The position numbers and the translations under genes were made by a program. From positions 1,116,001 through 1,180,000 of the forward strand of contig OZ037851.1 in NCBI GenBank assembly GCA_964035575.1: a DNA stretch of 64,000 nt, in the 5' to 3' direction. Below the pieces are notes generated by a model that did not search any database, was not told the origin of the DNA, and worked only from the letters and a program-made list of their open reading frames with translations. This stretch comes from Rhynchopus sp. YZ270_cl-10 (taxonomy: Eukaryota > Euglenozoa > Diplonemea > Diplonemida > Diplonemidae). Positions 51,907 through 62,487 of this stretch are shown here, piece by piece (position 1 is the stretch's first letter; each line of letters opens with the position of its first letter).

Positions 51907-52431
51907 ATGTCGACGTACACTCTTCCTGAGAACTACGGATTCGTGATGGCCGGCCTTGTGGGCGTGGCCATGCACTGCACATACCAGGGAACCAAGGTGG
52001 GCCGTGTGAAGGCCATGAGCCAGGAGTACATCGACACACACCTGAAGGAGGAGAACGCGATCTTCAAGAAGCGTTACGGGTACGACATTCCGCCTGGTGC
52101 TTACCCGGAAATGACTGACGGCAAGCACGCAGCCAAGCTTGACTACGAAACCTGGCTGGAGTATGCGTGCAACCAGCGTGTCCACCAGAACTACCTGGAG
52201 AACCTTGGCATTATTACGATTGCGGGTGCCATTGCGGGGCTCAGCTTCCCAATTGCGACTGCCATCAGTCTGCTCGTGTACATTGCAGGACGTCAGGTGT
52301 ACTCCTCTGGGTACCGCAAGAACGGGCCGAAGGGACGTTTGGCTGGTGCACCCCTTCTGGCACCTTCCCTTCTTTCTCTGATCGGAATGTCTCTGTACAC
52401 AGCGTACCTGCACACATCCTTTGCACACTGA
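51907..52431 (+). CDS. MAPEG family, microsomal glutathione S-transferase 3-like, copy 2
   Basis: 174 residues, single exon, second of three tandem copies. It differs from copy 1 at very few positions: LVGVAMHC for LMGFAMHC in helix 1 and YIAGRQV for QIVGRQV just before the catalytic GRxxYxxGY motif. The signature CNQRVHQNYLE and the remaining helices are unchanged, so it is expected to be catalytically active in the same membranes. Its 3' flank carries the same hairpin pair as copy 1. The unit spacing from copy 1 start to copy 2 start is 1,319 bp. Confidence 0.9.
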   Translation: MSTYTLPENYGFVMAGLVGVAMHCTYQGTKVGRVKAMSQEYIDTHLKEENAIFKKRYGYDIPPGAYPEMTDGKHAAKLDYETWLEYACNQRVHQNYLENLGIITIAGAIAGLSFPIATAISLLVYIAGRQVYSSGYRKNGPKGRLAGAPLLAPSLLSLIGMSLYTAYLHTSFAH

Positions 52432-52842
52432 TGCAGCATCGGTCATGCTTTCGTTTATCTAAACATGTTGCTCTGTTGAAACCCTTTTTTTGCGTTTCAA
52501 TCTTTTTGTTGACTCTCAACCTGCAAGGTTTAGAGTCCCCTTGAGGGGGTTTTAAAAATGCCCCTTCTTTTCTAACTACCCTAACTCTTGATTTTTTGGG
52601 CAGATGCCATCATTTCTTGTTTTTAACCTGCTGAATTATGTTATACAGAAGCAGATACCACATTTTCACTTTTATTTTATTTTACAACTTTTTTCTTTCT
52701 TTTTATTTTGCAACATTCGTGGGAACGACGGATGCTTCCATGGCTTCTGGGCTGTCCTATTGCTCTGCAGTAGGCGCTAGGAGTGACGCGGCTTCCCCGT
52801 CCATCGTAGTGTTGTTTGTTCAGCGTGTTCAGCAAGTGGTAT

Positions 52843-52874
52843 AGATGTGTGTACGAGAGGCACATTCATCTTAC
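52843..52874 (+). repeat. type A hairpin
   Basis: Same sequence as 51535-51566 (AGATGTGTGT, ACGAGAG, GCACATTCATCT), carried along in the gene duplication. Confidence 0.7.
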
Positions 52875-52939
52875 AAGTTTTGTCTGTTTTTTTTTGTTTT
52901 TGTTGTTGTTTCTCTTTGGTATGATATCTCCCTTTTGTC

Positions 52940-52973
52940 AGGTGACTAGGCACGAGAGGCTTAGGATCATCTT
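52940..52973 (+). repeat. type B hairpin
   Basis: Same as 51630-51663. Confidence 0.7.
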
Positions 52974-53135
52974 TATCAACTGTTCTCTATGTTTGCTCCT
53001 TTGATAATTCAATAGTTTCATCTTCACCAAAATACGAAATTGCCTTTTTTTTTTTCTCTGTTTTTTGCTATTTAGAGATGGTGCCACAACACACCAACCA
53101 CCTTCCAGACATCTCTGCCACCACCTACAACAACA

Positions 53136-53660
53136 ATGTCGACGTACACTCTTCCTGAGAACTACGGATTCGTGATGGCCGGCCTTGTGGGCGTGGCCAT
53201 GCACTGCACATACCAGGGAACCAAGGTGGGCCGTGTGAAGGCCATGAGCCAGGAGTACATCGACACACACCTGAAGGAGGAGAACGCGATCTTCAAGAAG
53301 CGTTACGGGTACGACATTCCGCCTGGTGCTTACCCGGAAATGACTGACGGCAAGCACGCAGCCAAGCTTGACTACGAAACCTGGCTGGAGTATGCATGCA
53401 ACCAGCGTGTCCACCAGAACTACCTGGAGAACCTTGGCATTATTACGATTGCGGGTGCCATTGCGGGGCTCAGCTTCCCAATTGCAACCGCCATCAGTCT
53501 GCTCGTGTTCATGGCGGGACGTCAACTGTACTCTTCTGGGTACCGCAAGAACGGGCCGAAGGGACGTTTGGCTGGTGCACCCCTTCAGATCCCTGCGTTC
53601 CTTTCTCTGATCGGAATGTCTCTGTACACAGCGTACCTGCACACATCCTTTGCACACTGA
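53136..53660 (+). CDS. MAPEG family, microsomal glutathione S-transferase 3-like, copy 3
   Basis: 174 residues, single exon, third tandem copy. It has LVGVAMHC in helix 1 like copy 2, but FMAGRQLYSSG before the catalytic motif and PLQIPAFLSLIG in place of PLLAPSLLSLIG in the last helix. All signature residues (CNQRVHQNYLE, R and Y of GRQLYSSGY) are retained. Its 3' flank diverges from those of copies 1 and 2 soon after the stop, which places it at the end of the duplicated block. Because the changes sit in two membrane segments lining the active site, altered hydrophobic substrate preference is a reasonable inference. Confidence 0.9.
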   Translation: MSTYTLPENYGFVMAGLVGVAMHCTYQGTKVGRVKAMSQEYIDTHLKEENAIFKKRYGYDIPPGAYPEMTDGKHAAKLDYETWLEYACNQRVHQNYLENLGIITIAGAIAGLSFPIATAISLLVFMAGRQLYSSGYRKNGPKGRLAGAPLQIPAFLSLIGMSLYTAYLHTSFAH

Positions 53661-54452
53661 TGCACTCCTCATACATCACCTATGGTGCTCCCATTTATCT
53701 AAACATACTCTGTTGAAACCCCTTTTTTGTGCTTAAAATTTATGATGAAATTACTTAAATATGTTGCGTTTGCCAGATGTGGCACATTAAGCTTCAAGGG
53801 TTCATTTTTTTTTGTTGCCCCCAACTTGATCCCCCCCAGGATTCCCCTTATATCTCTAACTACCCTAACTCATTTTTCCCACGGTCTTGGTTATCCAGGC
53901 AATTGGATGTCTGTTCGCCCTTCAAGTTGGGGGTTTTTTCCGATTTTCACAATTTCAATCCCAAATTTTTATTGTTGTTTGCATATATTTTGTGGGAACG
54001 ACGGATGGACTCCTTTTTTTTTTTTTTGTCTTTTTCAATGGTCTCGGGCCCCAGGAGTGACGTGGTTTCCGCTTTCCCGTGCGCTTTTTTGTTTTTGTGT
54101 TTTTCATGATTGAACGGTGCCCTGAGATCTTTCATCGTTTATGTTTTCTTGATTGAACAAAGTAAAAGACACGACCACGGTTTGCAGCCTTATAAAAAAT
54201 AGCCTTCCCCTTTATTCTCCAACGCGCGACATTTTGTTAAACAAATCACCACACCTTTTTATCATCTTATTTCCAGCCTTTCTCGACGATGCTGGATAGC
54301 GCCAACCTTAAGATTTTTCCCTTCAGCATCTTCCACTGATACCATGCACCCCTGAAGGTTGCCTCTTATTATCCCCCCTCCTTTTCCCCTCCATTTCCCC
54401 TCATATTCCCTCATATTTACCAGACCTTTTCTACTCGAAACAAACAAATAAA
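53661..54452. other. spacer between MAPEG copy 3 and UGDH
   Basis: Remnants of the MAPEG 3' flank (TGTTGAAACCCC, CTAACTACCCTAACTC, GTGGGAACGACGGAT) are recognisable but diverged; only a poor type A relic (near 53762) remains. C/T-rich leader before the UGDH start. Confidence 0.55.
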
Positions 54453-57400
54453 ATGGCCAAATTTGATCTGCACGTTCTGTGCGTTGGCGCAGGGTATGTG
54501 GGAGGCCCGACTATGGCTGTCATTGCAGCGAACTGCCCGCATATCAAGGTAACTGTGTACGACCTGAACCAGGAGCGTATTGATGCGTGGAATTCGGACA
54601 ACCTGCCGATTTATGAGCCGGGGTTGGATGAGGTTGTGAAGCGGGTGCGTGGGAAGAATTTGTTCTTTACGACTACCGAGCACTACAAGGAGGCTGATGT
54701 CATCTTCATTAGTGTCAACACGCCAACGAAGGGGTACGGGAAGGGGAAGGGGCGTGCTGCTGATTTGAAGTTCATTGAGCTTGCGGCACGTCGTATTGCC
54801 GAGGTTGTCAAGACCGGGAACAAGATCATTGTCGAGAAGAGCACCGTCCCCGTACGCTGCAGTGTCGCCGTGAAGGCGATCCTCAACGCCTGCTCCGCCG
54901 ACAGCACCGCCACCTTCCAGATCCTCTCCAACCCAGAGTTCCTCGCAGAAGGCACTGCTATCGACGACCTCATGAAACCCGACCGTGTCCTCATCGGAGG
55001 CGACTCAGACCCAGAAGGCAAGAAGGCCGTCGCACTCCTCTCCAGCATCTACAAGAACTGGGTCCCCGAAGACCGTATCATCACCACAAACCTCTGGAGC
55101 AGTGAGCTCTCCAAGCTGACAGGTATGGGGGTTGGGTTTTTGTGGTGTGAAAAAAAAAAGAGGAGACGACGCTGGACAATACTCCATCTTTCGATTGAAA
55201 ATATTATCTTAATCATTTGTTGTGCACCGGTATCAAGGTACACTGTGAGGGTTTAGTATTAAGTCATGGAAAGAGGTACAGCTGATGTGCAATAACGATT
55301 GTGACTGAGCATAGGCTTGGGATCATCTTCTATTTTCTTTTTGGGATCTTTGGGGGGAAAATATAACATCCAACAGCGAACGCCTTCCTTGCGCAACGTA
55401 TCTCGAGCATCAACAGCATCTCCGCTGTGTGTGAGGCAACTGGCGCTGATGTGGAGGAAGTTGCCAACGCCATTGGGAAGGACTCCAGGATTGGGCCGAA
55501 GTTCTTGCGTGCGTCTGTGGGCTTTGGAGGAAGCTGCTTCCAGAAGGACATCTTGAACCTTGTGTACCTGAGTCAGCAGCTTGGGCTTGAGGAGGTGGCA
55601 CAGTACTGGATGGGTGTCATCAACATCAATGAGTACCAAAGGCGCCGTTTTGCGCACAAGATGATCTCAAGCATGTTCGACACTGTCAGCGGGAAGAAGA
55701 TCTCGATCCTCGGCTTTGCCTTCAAGAAGGACACCGGCGACACAAGAGAGACCAGCGCTGTGAGCGTCTGCATGACCCTTCTGGAAGAGGGCGCCAAGGT
55801 CCACATCTACGACCCGAAGGTATCACTCTCCCTTTTGACATCGCGAGAGGTGTTTGCACTGTGGAGGCACATCCATATTTTTAACATGGGTAGTATCTGG
55901 ATCCAGTTCCAGGTGATTCCAGGTTTCTCAGATTTTTCGTGAAATTCCAGGTTTTTTCCAGGTATTCTAGGTGTATTCCAGGTGGGTTTAAGCAGAAATC
56001 TGCACGCAATACAAACACACATTCCGATCTGGAAGTGTGGACGATGACAAAACACTCGGTTTTTGACACTGCTGCTGGTGATGCTGTCGCTGCCACTGCC
56101 ACTGACGATCCATATTATGGTCGCATTTTCAACGCCAATGGTGTGCCAAATCTTGGTGAAGTCGCCGAGGAGAAAAAGGGGATGTGGCGCCTCCAGATAT
56201 ATGATACGTCGGAAATCGTTGAACAGATTTGCACATTTCTTTGCAATAGTGTAATTCAGACCCAGAGATGGGTCTAAGCATCCTTTATTACGCAAATTCT
56301 ATAAGAAAAGGCTGTTTTGGGTGCCTCCGCGAATTTTTAAAGCAGTGCAGTGATGGAAGGGTGCTCCTGAAGCTTGGTGTTGAAACGGGACTTCAAGACT
56401 TTCATTGAGGCGGCTGTACGCAGTCCAAATATTGCTTGTTGTGAGACCTTCGTCTTTCATCATTCTTCCTATTTTTCAACTCCTTTGGCAGACGTCCATT
56501 TTTTATCAGATGTAAACCACGAAATGGATTGTAGGACTGCATGGGTGTCCACCCCGGTACACAGCCGGTCATTGTACCAAGGTACACTGTTCACGAGAGG
56601 GCTTTGTATTTCAAGTCAACGTTTTTATTATTATTCTACACGGCGGGGCTGTGTCACATGTGACACTGTCACGGAGACAGTGTCACATGTGACACTGTCA
56701 CACATTTTGTGACACTGTCACGGAGACAGTGTCACAAAATGTGTGACAGTGTCACGGAGACAGTGTCACACGACTTGTGACAGTGTCACATACCTGTGTG
56801 ACACTGTCACAACCTTAAGGAATACCCACTGGGTACTGGGTACTGGGTACTGGGTACTGGGTACTGGGTACTGGGTACTGGGTACTGGGTACTGGGTACT
56901 GGGTACTGGGTACTGGGTACTGGGTACTGGGTACTGGGTACTGGGTACTGGGTACTGGGTACTGGGTACTGGGTACTGGGTACTGGGTACTGGGTACTGG
57001 GTACTGGGTACTGGGTACTGGGTACTGGGTACTGGGTACTGGGTACTGGGTACTGGGTACTGGGTACTGGGTACTGGGTACTGGGTACTGGGTACTGGGT
57101 ACTGGGTACTGGGTACTGGGTACTGGGTACTGGGTACTGGGTACTGGGTACTGGGTACTGGGTACTGGGTACTGGGTACTGGGTACTGGGTACTGGGTAC
57201 TGGGTACTGGGTACTGGGTACTGGGTACTGGGTACTGGGTACTGGGTACTGGGTACTGGGTACTGGGTACTGGGTACTGGGTACTGGGTACTGGGTACTG
57301 GGTACTGGGTACTGGGTACTGGGTACTGGGTACTGGGTACTGGGTACTGGGTACTGGGTACTGGGTACTGGGTACTGGGTACTGGGTACTGGGTACTGGG

Positions 57401-60400
57401 TACTGGGTACTGGGTACTGGGTACTGGGTACTGGGTACTGGGTACTGGGTACTGGGTACTGGGTACTGGGTACTGGGTACTGGGTACTGGGTACTGGGTA
57501 CTGGGTACTGGGTACTGGGTACTGGGTACTGGGTACTGGGTACTGGGTACTGGGTACTGGGTACTGGGTACTGGGTACTGGGTACTGGGTACTGGGTACT
57601 GGGTACTGGGTACTGGGTACTGGGTACTGGGTACTGGGTACTGGGTACTGGGTACTGGGTACTGGGTCCTGGGTCCTGGGTCCTGGGTCCTGGGTACTGG
57701 GTACTGGGTACTGGGTATGGACCCCTTTGTGTCAAAGACCTGTCAATATCGGCCCACACACAGGGCGGGTTTGCCCGCACCACTGGCACGAGTCTGAGCC
57801 CACCGAAGGTGGGTTGCGTTTTGTAACCACTCGTTGCGTTGGTTGCGTTCGGTTTGCTGCGTACAGATCGGTTGCATTCGTTACGTTGCGTTGGTTCCGT
57901 GCGTTCGGTTCGGGCCGTTGCGTTCAGACCGGTGGCGTTGGGTTGGTTCGGTTCGCAACGTTCACATCGTTGCGTTCTGATCCGCTCGATCGGTTGGGTT
58001 GCGTTGCTTCGAAGAGAAAGAGAAGAAGAAAGAAACGCCGGGTTGCGGGTTTGCCTATTCCGACATTTGACCCAACATAACAGCTTGCAATAGTCAGCTG
58101 TCTAAAATTTTGTTTTGCTGAAACATGTTGCCTTATTCCCACTCTTTTGTTGTTGTTGTTCGTGACGGTAAAGGAGACTTAACGCTTGTTTCCGGAGGTC
58201 CCTTCGAGAAGGAGCTCTGCACTCGCATCGAAGAGCGGTGCCAGCGACGCAGGACGAGGTGTTTCGCATGATGCAGGTCGTTATGGGAGGTGGTACCGGA
58301 GTGCTGAGTGGACCATGCTTCCCGTGGGACCGAAACCTTCTTTCGTCGCCCCGACAGTTTATGACCCTGAAAAGAACATCAACATTCCTCCACCTGCTGT
58401 AGGCGACTTGTGTTCTACATTGCGAACCCAGGCCCGGGTATTTTAGCCGTATACGACGCTTCAGTGGCAGTGCAGAGGAAGGACCGTGCATATTCTCGCC
58501 CACCATGCAGAAACGACATAAGCCTAACGAGGACGTCATCGCAAAGATATCCGAGAATCGCCTCGACCTGGTGGCTTTGTCCAGTCTCGACACGGCAGAC
58601 TTCGTATCACCGCTGTTGAAGATCATCTCGTACAGGGAGGGGTGCGAAGGGGGCGATGGCATCGGGAGGCGGCACCGCGACCGACGTCCACACCACACGC
58701 ACATCCAAACACAACTTCACTTCTCCAGAGAGCTGCGTGACAGAGAGACTTGACGTAGTGGAAGGTGTGAGATTCTGAATGTGGACAGGCCAAGTGCGGC
58801 AGGCCTGCACAAAAATGACACACGATGTGACGATTGCAACGTTTGAGAACTGCCCACAGGGGAAGGTGGCGATTGCAGGGGACGTGAATGCGCACCACCG
58901 TATCCTGGGACACACTAAGACGCTATGGGGCCCGACATTGTGATGACTTCTGAAAGGTTGGATACCAGGGATGGATTACACTGTCGAAGGGCCTCCGACC
59001 ACGTTCCGATTGAATTCTCGGAGGAGAGCACTGCAAAAACGACGAAGCGCACAAACCTGAACGAGACCTACTCCCTCTGGTTCGGGATGGTCAACAAAGC
59101 AGCAGCACAAGAAAAATATTGATTTGTTGATTTGTTTCTGCTGGAACACGGCCGCTAGGTTAGGAGATGTGAGGTCGGGTCCACTGGCCCAGACGGGGTC
59201 CACAACGAATGGCTTCAACACCTCGGTGATGGAGCACCGCGAGCACTCCTACATATGCGCAACCTCTCCTGGACGACGGCAGTTATCCCGGAGTCGTCGA
59301 CGACAGTAACGGTGATCCCACTACACAAAAAGGGAAACACGACATGACCCGCGTCGTACAGCCCGATCTCCCTCGCCAGCAATGTGTCGAAGGTGATGGA
59401 AAACGGGTGTAGTGACATGCACCAACTGATGAGCCAGACTCTTCAGTGAACAACCTCCACTCAGCTCAGGACGAGCTGCCTACCTGACGGCAGCCGACTA
59501 CCTGCGACCCACATGACACCCTCGTGCTCCACCGGAAGGCAGCGAAGGTGCTCACGGGTGCAACATACATGTCGCCCGGTCAGCACGTGTTGGGAGGCCC
59601 TCCTGCAGACCACAAGCCGCCTCCGACGCGTCGCAGCCAACGAGTACTTGTGCGACTGTCCGGCTCGCCTGGGCATGCTGCCGTGTTTTACGAAAGCTAG
59701 CTATACATTGCAAACATTATGGTCATACAACCAAACCAGGCAGTATCAGCAATATATGCTGGAATATTAGTGAACTGAACAACTGAGGACTGAAAGGAAA
59801 TAAAGCAACAATACTCTGTCATTGCATCGCATCTAATGAAACAACAGTTTGCACTGTATAAACTGTGCAATTATATACATCATATGACCCTTTACCCCGG
59901 GCAACATCTGGGACCCCCGCAACCTGTGGAATGGACATGCATGTATGTCAGCACCAGCCCCCAGAACCTACCTAAACAGTGGTTAGATAAGGGCGATTTT
60001 TGACCAAAAAAAAATTTTTTTTTTCCCCGCCCGAGATCGGGCGTGGTAGGTCATAAAATGGCCCAAAAAATCCAAAGAAAACCTCAGATTGACTTTTTAA
60101 AGAAAAAAATTGTCTACGGCAAAAACCACGAAAAATTGGGTGCGCAAACCGCGTTTTAGACCCCCACAGATGCTCAAAAGTGCCAGTTTTTGCTTTTAAT
60201 GGCCTCAAATCGTCGAAATTAGCCCTGTTTTGGGCAAAAAAAAATTTTTGAGAGTCCCTTTCCCTGGGAGGCAATAGCCACTGTGACTGTGTCACACCAC
60301 TGTGACACTGTCACGGAGACAGTGTCACACGACTTGTGACAGTGTCACCGTGACAGTGTCACACGATTTGTGACAGTGTCACGGTGACACTGTCACAAAA

Positions 60401-61434
60401 TGTCGCATATCATTGAAAGTTACACACCCTCAGCTGTGTCACAGGTGTGACACAGCCCCGCCGTGTACACTTGGAATTACTCAAAATCTGATTTCTACTA
60501 CCACACCGCCCTCACCCTCACCCTTCCCTCCACCGCACAGGTCACAAAGGAGCAGATGCTCTTCGACCTCGGTGCCGCCATCGAAGATGACAGACTGCGC
60601 GAACAGCTCCCGAACCTTGTTACAGTGGAGAAGTCTGCAGCAGCGTCTGCCGAAGGTGCACACGGTGTCGCCATCATGACAGAGTGGGATGAGTTCAAGG
60701 TACGCCAGTCTTATTGCCACGTTTTTGGGAGCACATCCTTCTTTCTCTTTCACGACGGGTATCGGCATCTGCTTCACTTTATTTTTGCGTCTTTTCTACG
60801 ATCTTTTGTGCACCAATACGCTCCATCAGGAATAAGAGTTGAGCCCTCTCTACTCTGGCTTTTTTGGTGGACTCCTACGGATGAGCGACAATGAATAGCA
60901 CTGTGTTGCACCATGCGCTATTCACACCCACACCACACCCACCTACAGGCGCTCGACTGGAAGGGCATCTACACCAGCATGAAGAAGCCCGCCTTCCTGT
61001 TTGACGGACGTGCTCTCCTGGACGACCAGGCCATGAAGGCCATCGGATTCAACGTATGTTTTGGTTATCACCTACACGCCACTGCATCAACCTCACCTTT
61101 TTTTCTGTTTCTTGAACCCTAAAAAAAAATGCGTGAATTTGGCCACTTTGCAATGTACAACTAAAAAGGAACTCCCTTTTATGGCCGCATACTATGAGGG
61201 TCGAACGCAGGTTAAAAAAACCTCTTGGGATCCTGAAGTCGAGTTTCTAATTTTCTGTGTCTGCGTCCGCCGATGAACGACCGCATTTGCACTTTCAGCT
61301 TATTTCTTATTTCTTTTTTTTTTTGTCATGGTTGGCTTCGTTACTGGGCTTTCGTTATATTCCTATCATCCCGTACACAGGTCTTCTCTATTGGCAAGCC
61401 GTCGAAGCACGTTGCTGATGAATACTGCAAATAA
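54453..61434 (+). CDS. UGDH: UDP-glucose 6-dehydrogenase (5 exons)
   Basis: Exons 54453-55122, 55377-55819, 60541-60699, 60949-61053 and 61381-61434 splice to 476 residues. The enzyme oxidises UDP-glucose to UDP-glucuronate with two NAD+ in the cytosol, feeding UDP-sugar and polysaccharide synthesis. [10 protein letters not shown] (11-20) is the Rossmann loop; VNTPTK, EKSTVPV and NPEFLAEG are family landmarks; [20 protein letters not shown] crosses the first splice and holds the conserved lysine; [10 protein letters not shown] has the catalytic cysteine (C277, human C276). Exons 3-5 give the C-terminal UDP-binding part ([18 protein letters not shown] junction, [29 protein letters not shown]). 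Every splice keeps frame: one phase 1, the rest phase 0. Intron 3 is 4,721 nt, far longer than any other here, and full of nested elements; intron 1 has a type B hairpin and intron 4 a type C hairpin. Confidence 0.94.
55301..55330 (+). repeat. type B hairpin in UGDH intron 1
   Basis: GTGACTGAGC, short loop ATAG, GCTTGGGATCATCTT. CTGAGC/GCTTGG pairs throughout with G-T pairs, although three stem bases differ from the other copies. Confidence 0.6.
55886..56280. mobile_element. partial copy of the ATGGGTAGTATC element in UGDH intron 3
   Basis: 55886-56090 is a near-identical, inverse-oriented copy of 24820-25025 (same terminal 21 bp, CCAGGT units and CACTCGG/GATGCTGTCGCTGCCACTG stretch). Beyond 56090 the sequence goes on with an open + frame (to 56277) encoding [20 protein letters not shown], which the shorter element lacks. 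That part could be a remnant of the parent element's protein; I do not recognise it. The other end was not found. Confidence 0.6.
56504..56622 (+). repeat. dispersed repeat E, copy 2
   Basis: CAGATGTAAACCACGAAATG, TGTAGGACTGCATGG, ACACTGTTCACGAGAGGG and TATTTCAAGTC match 23258-23345, with a 25-bp insertion (GTACACAGCCGGTC...). Confidence 0.65.
56826..57716. repeat. 7-bp tandem repeat (TACTGGG)n, about 127 units
   Basis: Nearly perfect over about 890 bp, with four GGGTCCT variant units near the 3' end (57663-57694). The unit has no stop codon in any of the six frames, so both strands show long frames (repeats of GYWVLGT and QYPVPST) that are not genes. Confidence 0.96.
57826..57995. repeat. 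degenerate GTTGCGTTCGGTTCG-like repeats
   Basis: About a dozen loosely spaced GTTGCGTT and GGTTCGG motifs over 170 bp. Likely an old, decayed tandem array. Confidence 0.6.
58180..59690 (+). mobile_element. dead LINE with AP-endonuclease and reverse transcriptase fragments
   Basis: Read in shifting + frames. TLQWQCRGR (near 58460) matches the LQWNCRG start of AP-endonuclease-type LINE ORFs; [11 protein letters not shown] (58868-58900) matches the GDFNAHH active-site motif; ASDHVPIEF (58996-59022) matches the SDHxPI motif. A reverse-transcriptase N-terminal piece follows ([10 protein letters not shown] near 59188-59217, then VIPLHKKGN near 59313 and [14 protein letters not shown] near 59365). 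Near 59545, [10 protein letters not shown] resembles the L-x-x-x-TG segment after the RT domain. The span is far too short for a full LINE and has many frame changes, so it is internally deleted and old. Ingi/Jockey/R1-like by these motifs; clade uncertain. Sequence upstream of 58440 may be the end of ORF1. Confidence 0.75.
59985..60180. repeat. dispersed repeat shared with 18870-19030
   Basis: GGTAGGTCATAAAATGGCCC and CAAAGAAAACCTCAGATTGA in the same order as in the first copy. Confidence 0.65.
60280..60405. repeat. array of GTGACACTGTCAC palindromes
   Basis: About six TGTGACAGTGTCAC/GTGACACTGTCAC palindromes with CGGAGACAG linkers, mirrored by a similar array at 56655-56815 near the other end of the composite element. 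Confidence 0.85.
61260..61315 (+). repeat. type C hairpin in UGDH intron 4
   Basis: GCGTCCGCCG, ATGAACGACCGC, then ATTTGCACTTTCAGCTT and T-runs. Right arm shortened. Confidence 0.55.
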
Positions 61435-61927
61435 GCCGATCGTGTGCTAGGCTCTCTCTTCGCGTACCTTCTGAGATAAATAAGTGTCGCTCTTCTTCTT
61501 GTTTCTAACTATTGCCGAGCAATGCAACAACACAAACAAGAAAACAATGGCACCGCGGGAGGGAAAGGGAGCTAGTCTGATCTGTGTACCAAATAATTGG
61601 GCAGGGTGGAGGGGGTGGGGGTGGGGTGGGGTGGGGAGAGAACCACAACAACAAAAAAAAAAAAAAAGCAAAGAAATATTCGCTAGCTGCCATTTTTTTA
61701 TTTTATTTTATTTGGGTTCCGCTTCCCTACCTTCTTCAAGAGCGCGGGAGGGCGGGGAATTTGGCAATTTTTTTTTTCTCTCTTTTTTTTTCGTTTTATA
61801 ATATACACGGGATATAACGGCAACTTGAATTTTGCTGAACTCCACTTCCCTTTTTCCCTTTTTTTCTTTGTCGTAGTGTCCAATTTGCGGATCCATCTGC
61901 TTTGTGGTATTCTCCGCTACTGACCAG

Positions 61928-61960
61928 AACATGCATGCACGAGAGGTAGATTCATCTTTC
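61928..61960 (+). repeat. type A hairpin
   Basis: ACATGCATGC, loop ACGAGAG, GTAGATTCATCTT. Loop perfect, arms partly diverged. A B-like relic (GGTAAGAGGCTCAGGCTCTT) follows at 61993. Confidence 0.5.
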
Positions 61961-62361
61961 AAAGCAATTCCGTTTTGAAAACCTAAGATGGTAGGTAAGA
62001 GGCTCAGGCTCTTATCAATATTACCAACTTTTCCCCCACAGATGGGTATGTACATGAGACACATTGCAAGTTTTCTTTTCTTTTCTTTTTTCTTTTTTTT
62101 TTTTTTTTTGGGAAAGGGGAGTGTTTTTTGTTTTTGAGTCCACTCATCTCTCAAGTTCTTCTTTGTACTTTTGCTGTCCCCTCCATTCCCCCCCTCTTCT
62201 ACCCTTTCGTGAGGCACGAACTCTCATCTTTCAATTTTTTGTTGTTTTTATTTTTTTTTTTTTTTCCTCTTTCGCTGGAACCTCTTCTGTTGCCTTGTTT
62301 TGACGCCACTGCACCACTGCAACTACTGCAGAAAGCCATACTGCAGATTTTTTTGACAGTG

Positions 62362-62413
62362 CTTGCGTCCACCGGTGCCTGGTGAGGCGTTTGCACTTTC
62401 AACTTCTCTTTTT
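62362..62413 (+). repeat. type C hairpin
   Basis: GCGTCCACCGG, loop TGC, CTGGTGAGGCG, then TTTGCACTTTCAACTTCTC and T-run. Here CGCCG/CGGCG of other copies is replaced by CCACC/GGTG, a paired change that keeps the stem. Confidence 0.7.
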
Positions 62414-62487
62414 TATTCCATCGGTTCCCGCCCCTCACCCTGTGACTGAAGACCTGTTTATCCGTTCTTTCGAGACACAAGAAATTA

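Larger units (their letters stand above)
52432..53135. other. 3' flank of MAPEG copy 2 with hairpin pair
   Basis: Near-identical copy of 51113-51906 up to the leader of copy 3, with small indels in the T-runs. Confidence 0.6.
56638..60467. mobile_element. 3.8-kb composite element with 22-bp perfect inverted ends
   Basis: TACACGGCGGGGCTGTGTCA plus CA at 56638-56659 is perfectly inverted at 60446-60467. Inside each end lies an array of TGTGACACTGTCAC palindromes (56655-56815 and 60280-60405). Between them come a 7-bp tandem array, a GTTGCGTTCGG-like degenerate repeat (57826-57990), a dead LINE, and the repeat shared with 18870-19030. No transposase of its own is readable. It lies wholly within UGDH intron 3, and the host splice sites remain intact on both sides. 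No target duplication seen. Confidence 0.7.

Noticed and set aside
56826-57716. Interstitial telomere
   Set aside because: TACTGGG does not match known telomere units and similar arrays with other units occur; no chromosome-end context.
56743-58080. 445-codon + frame and 324-codon - frame across the TACTGGG array
   Set aside because: Stop-free only because the 7-bp unit lacks stops in every phase; no unique protein sequence.
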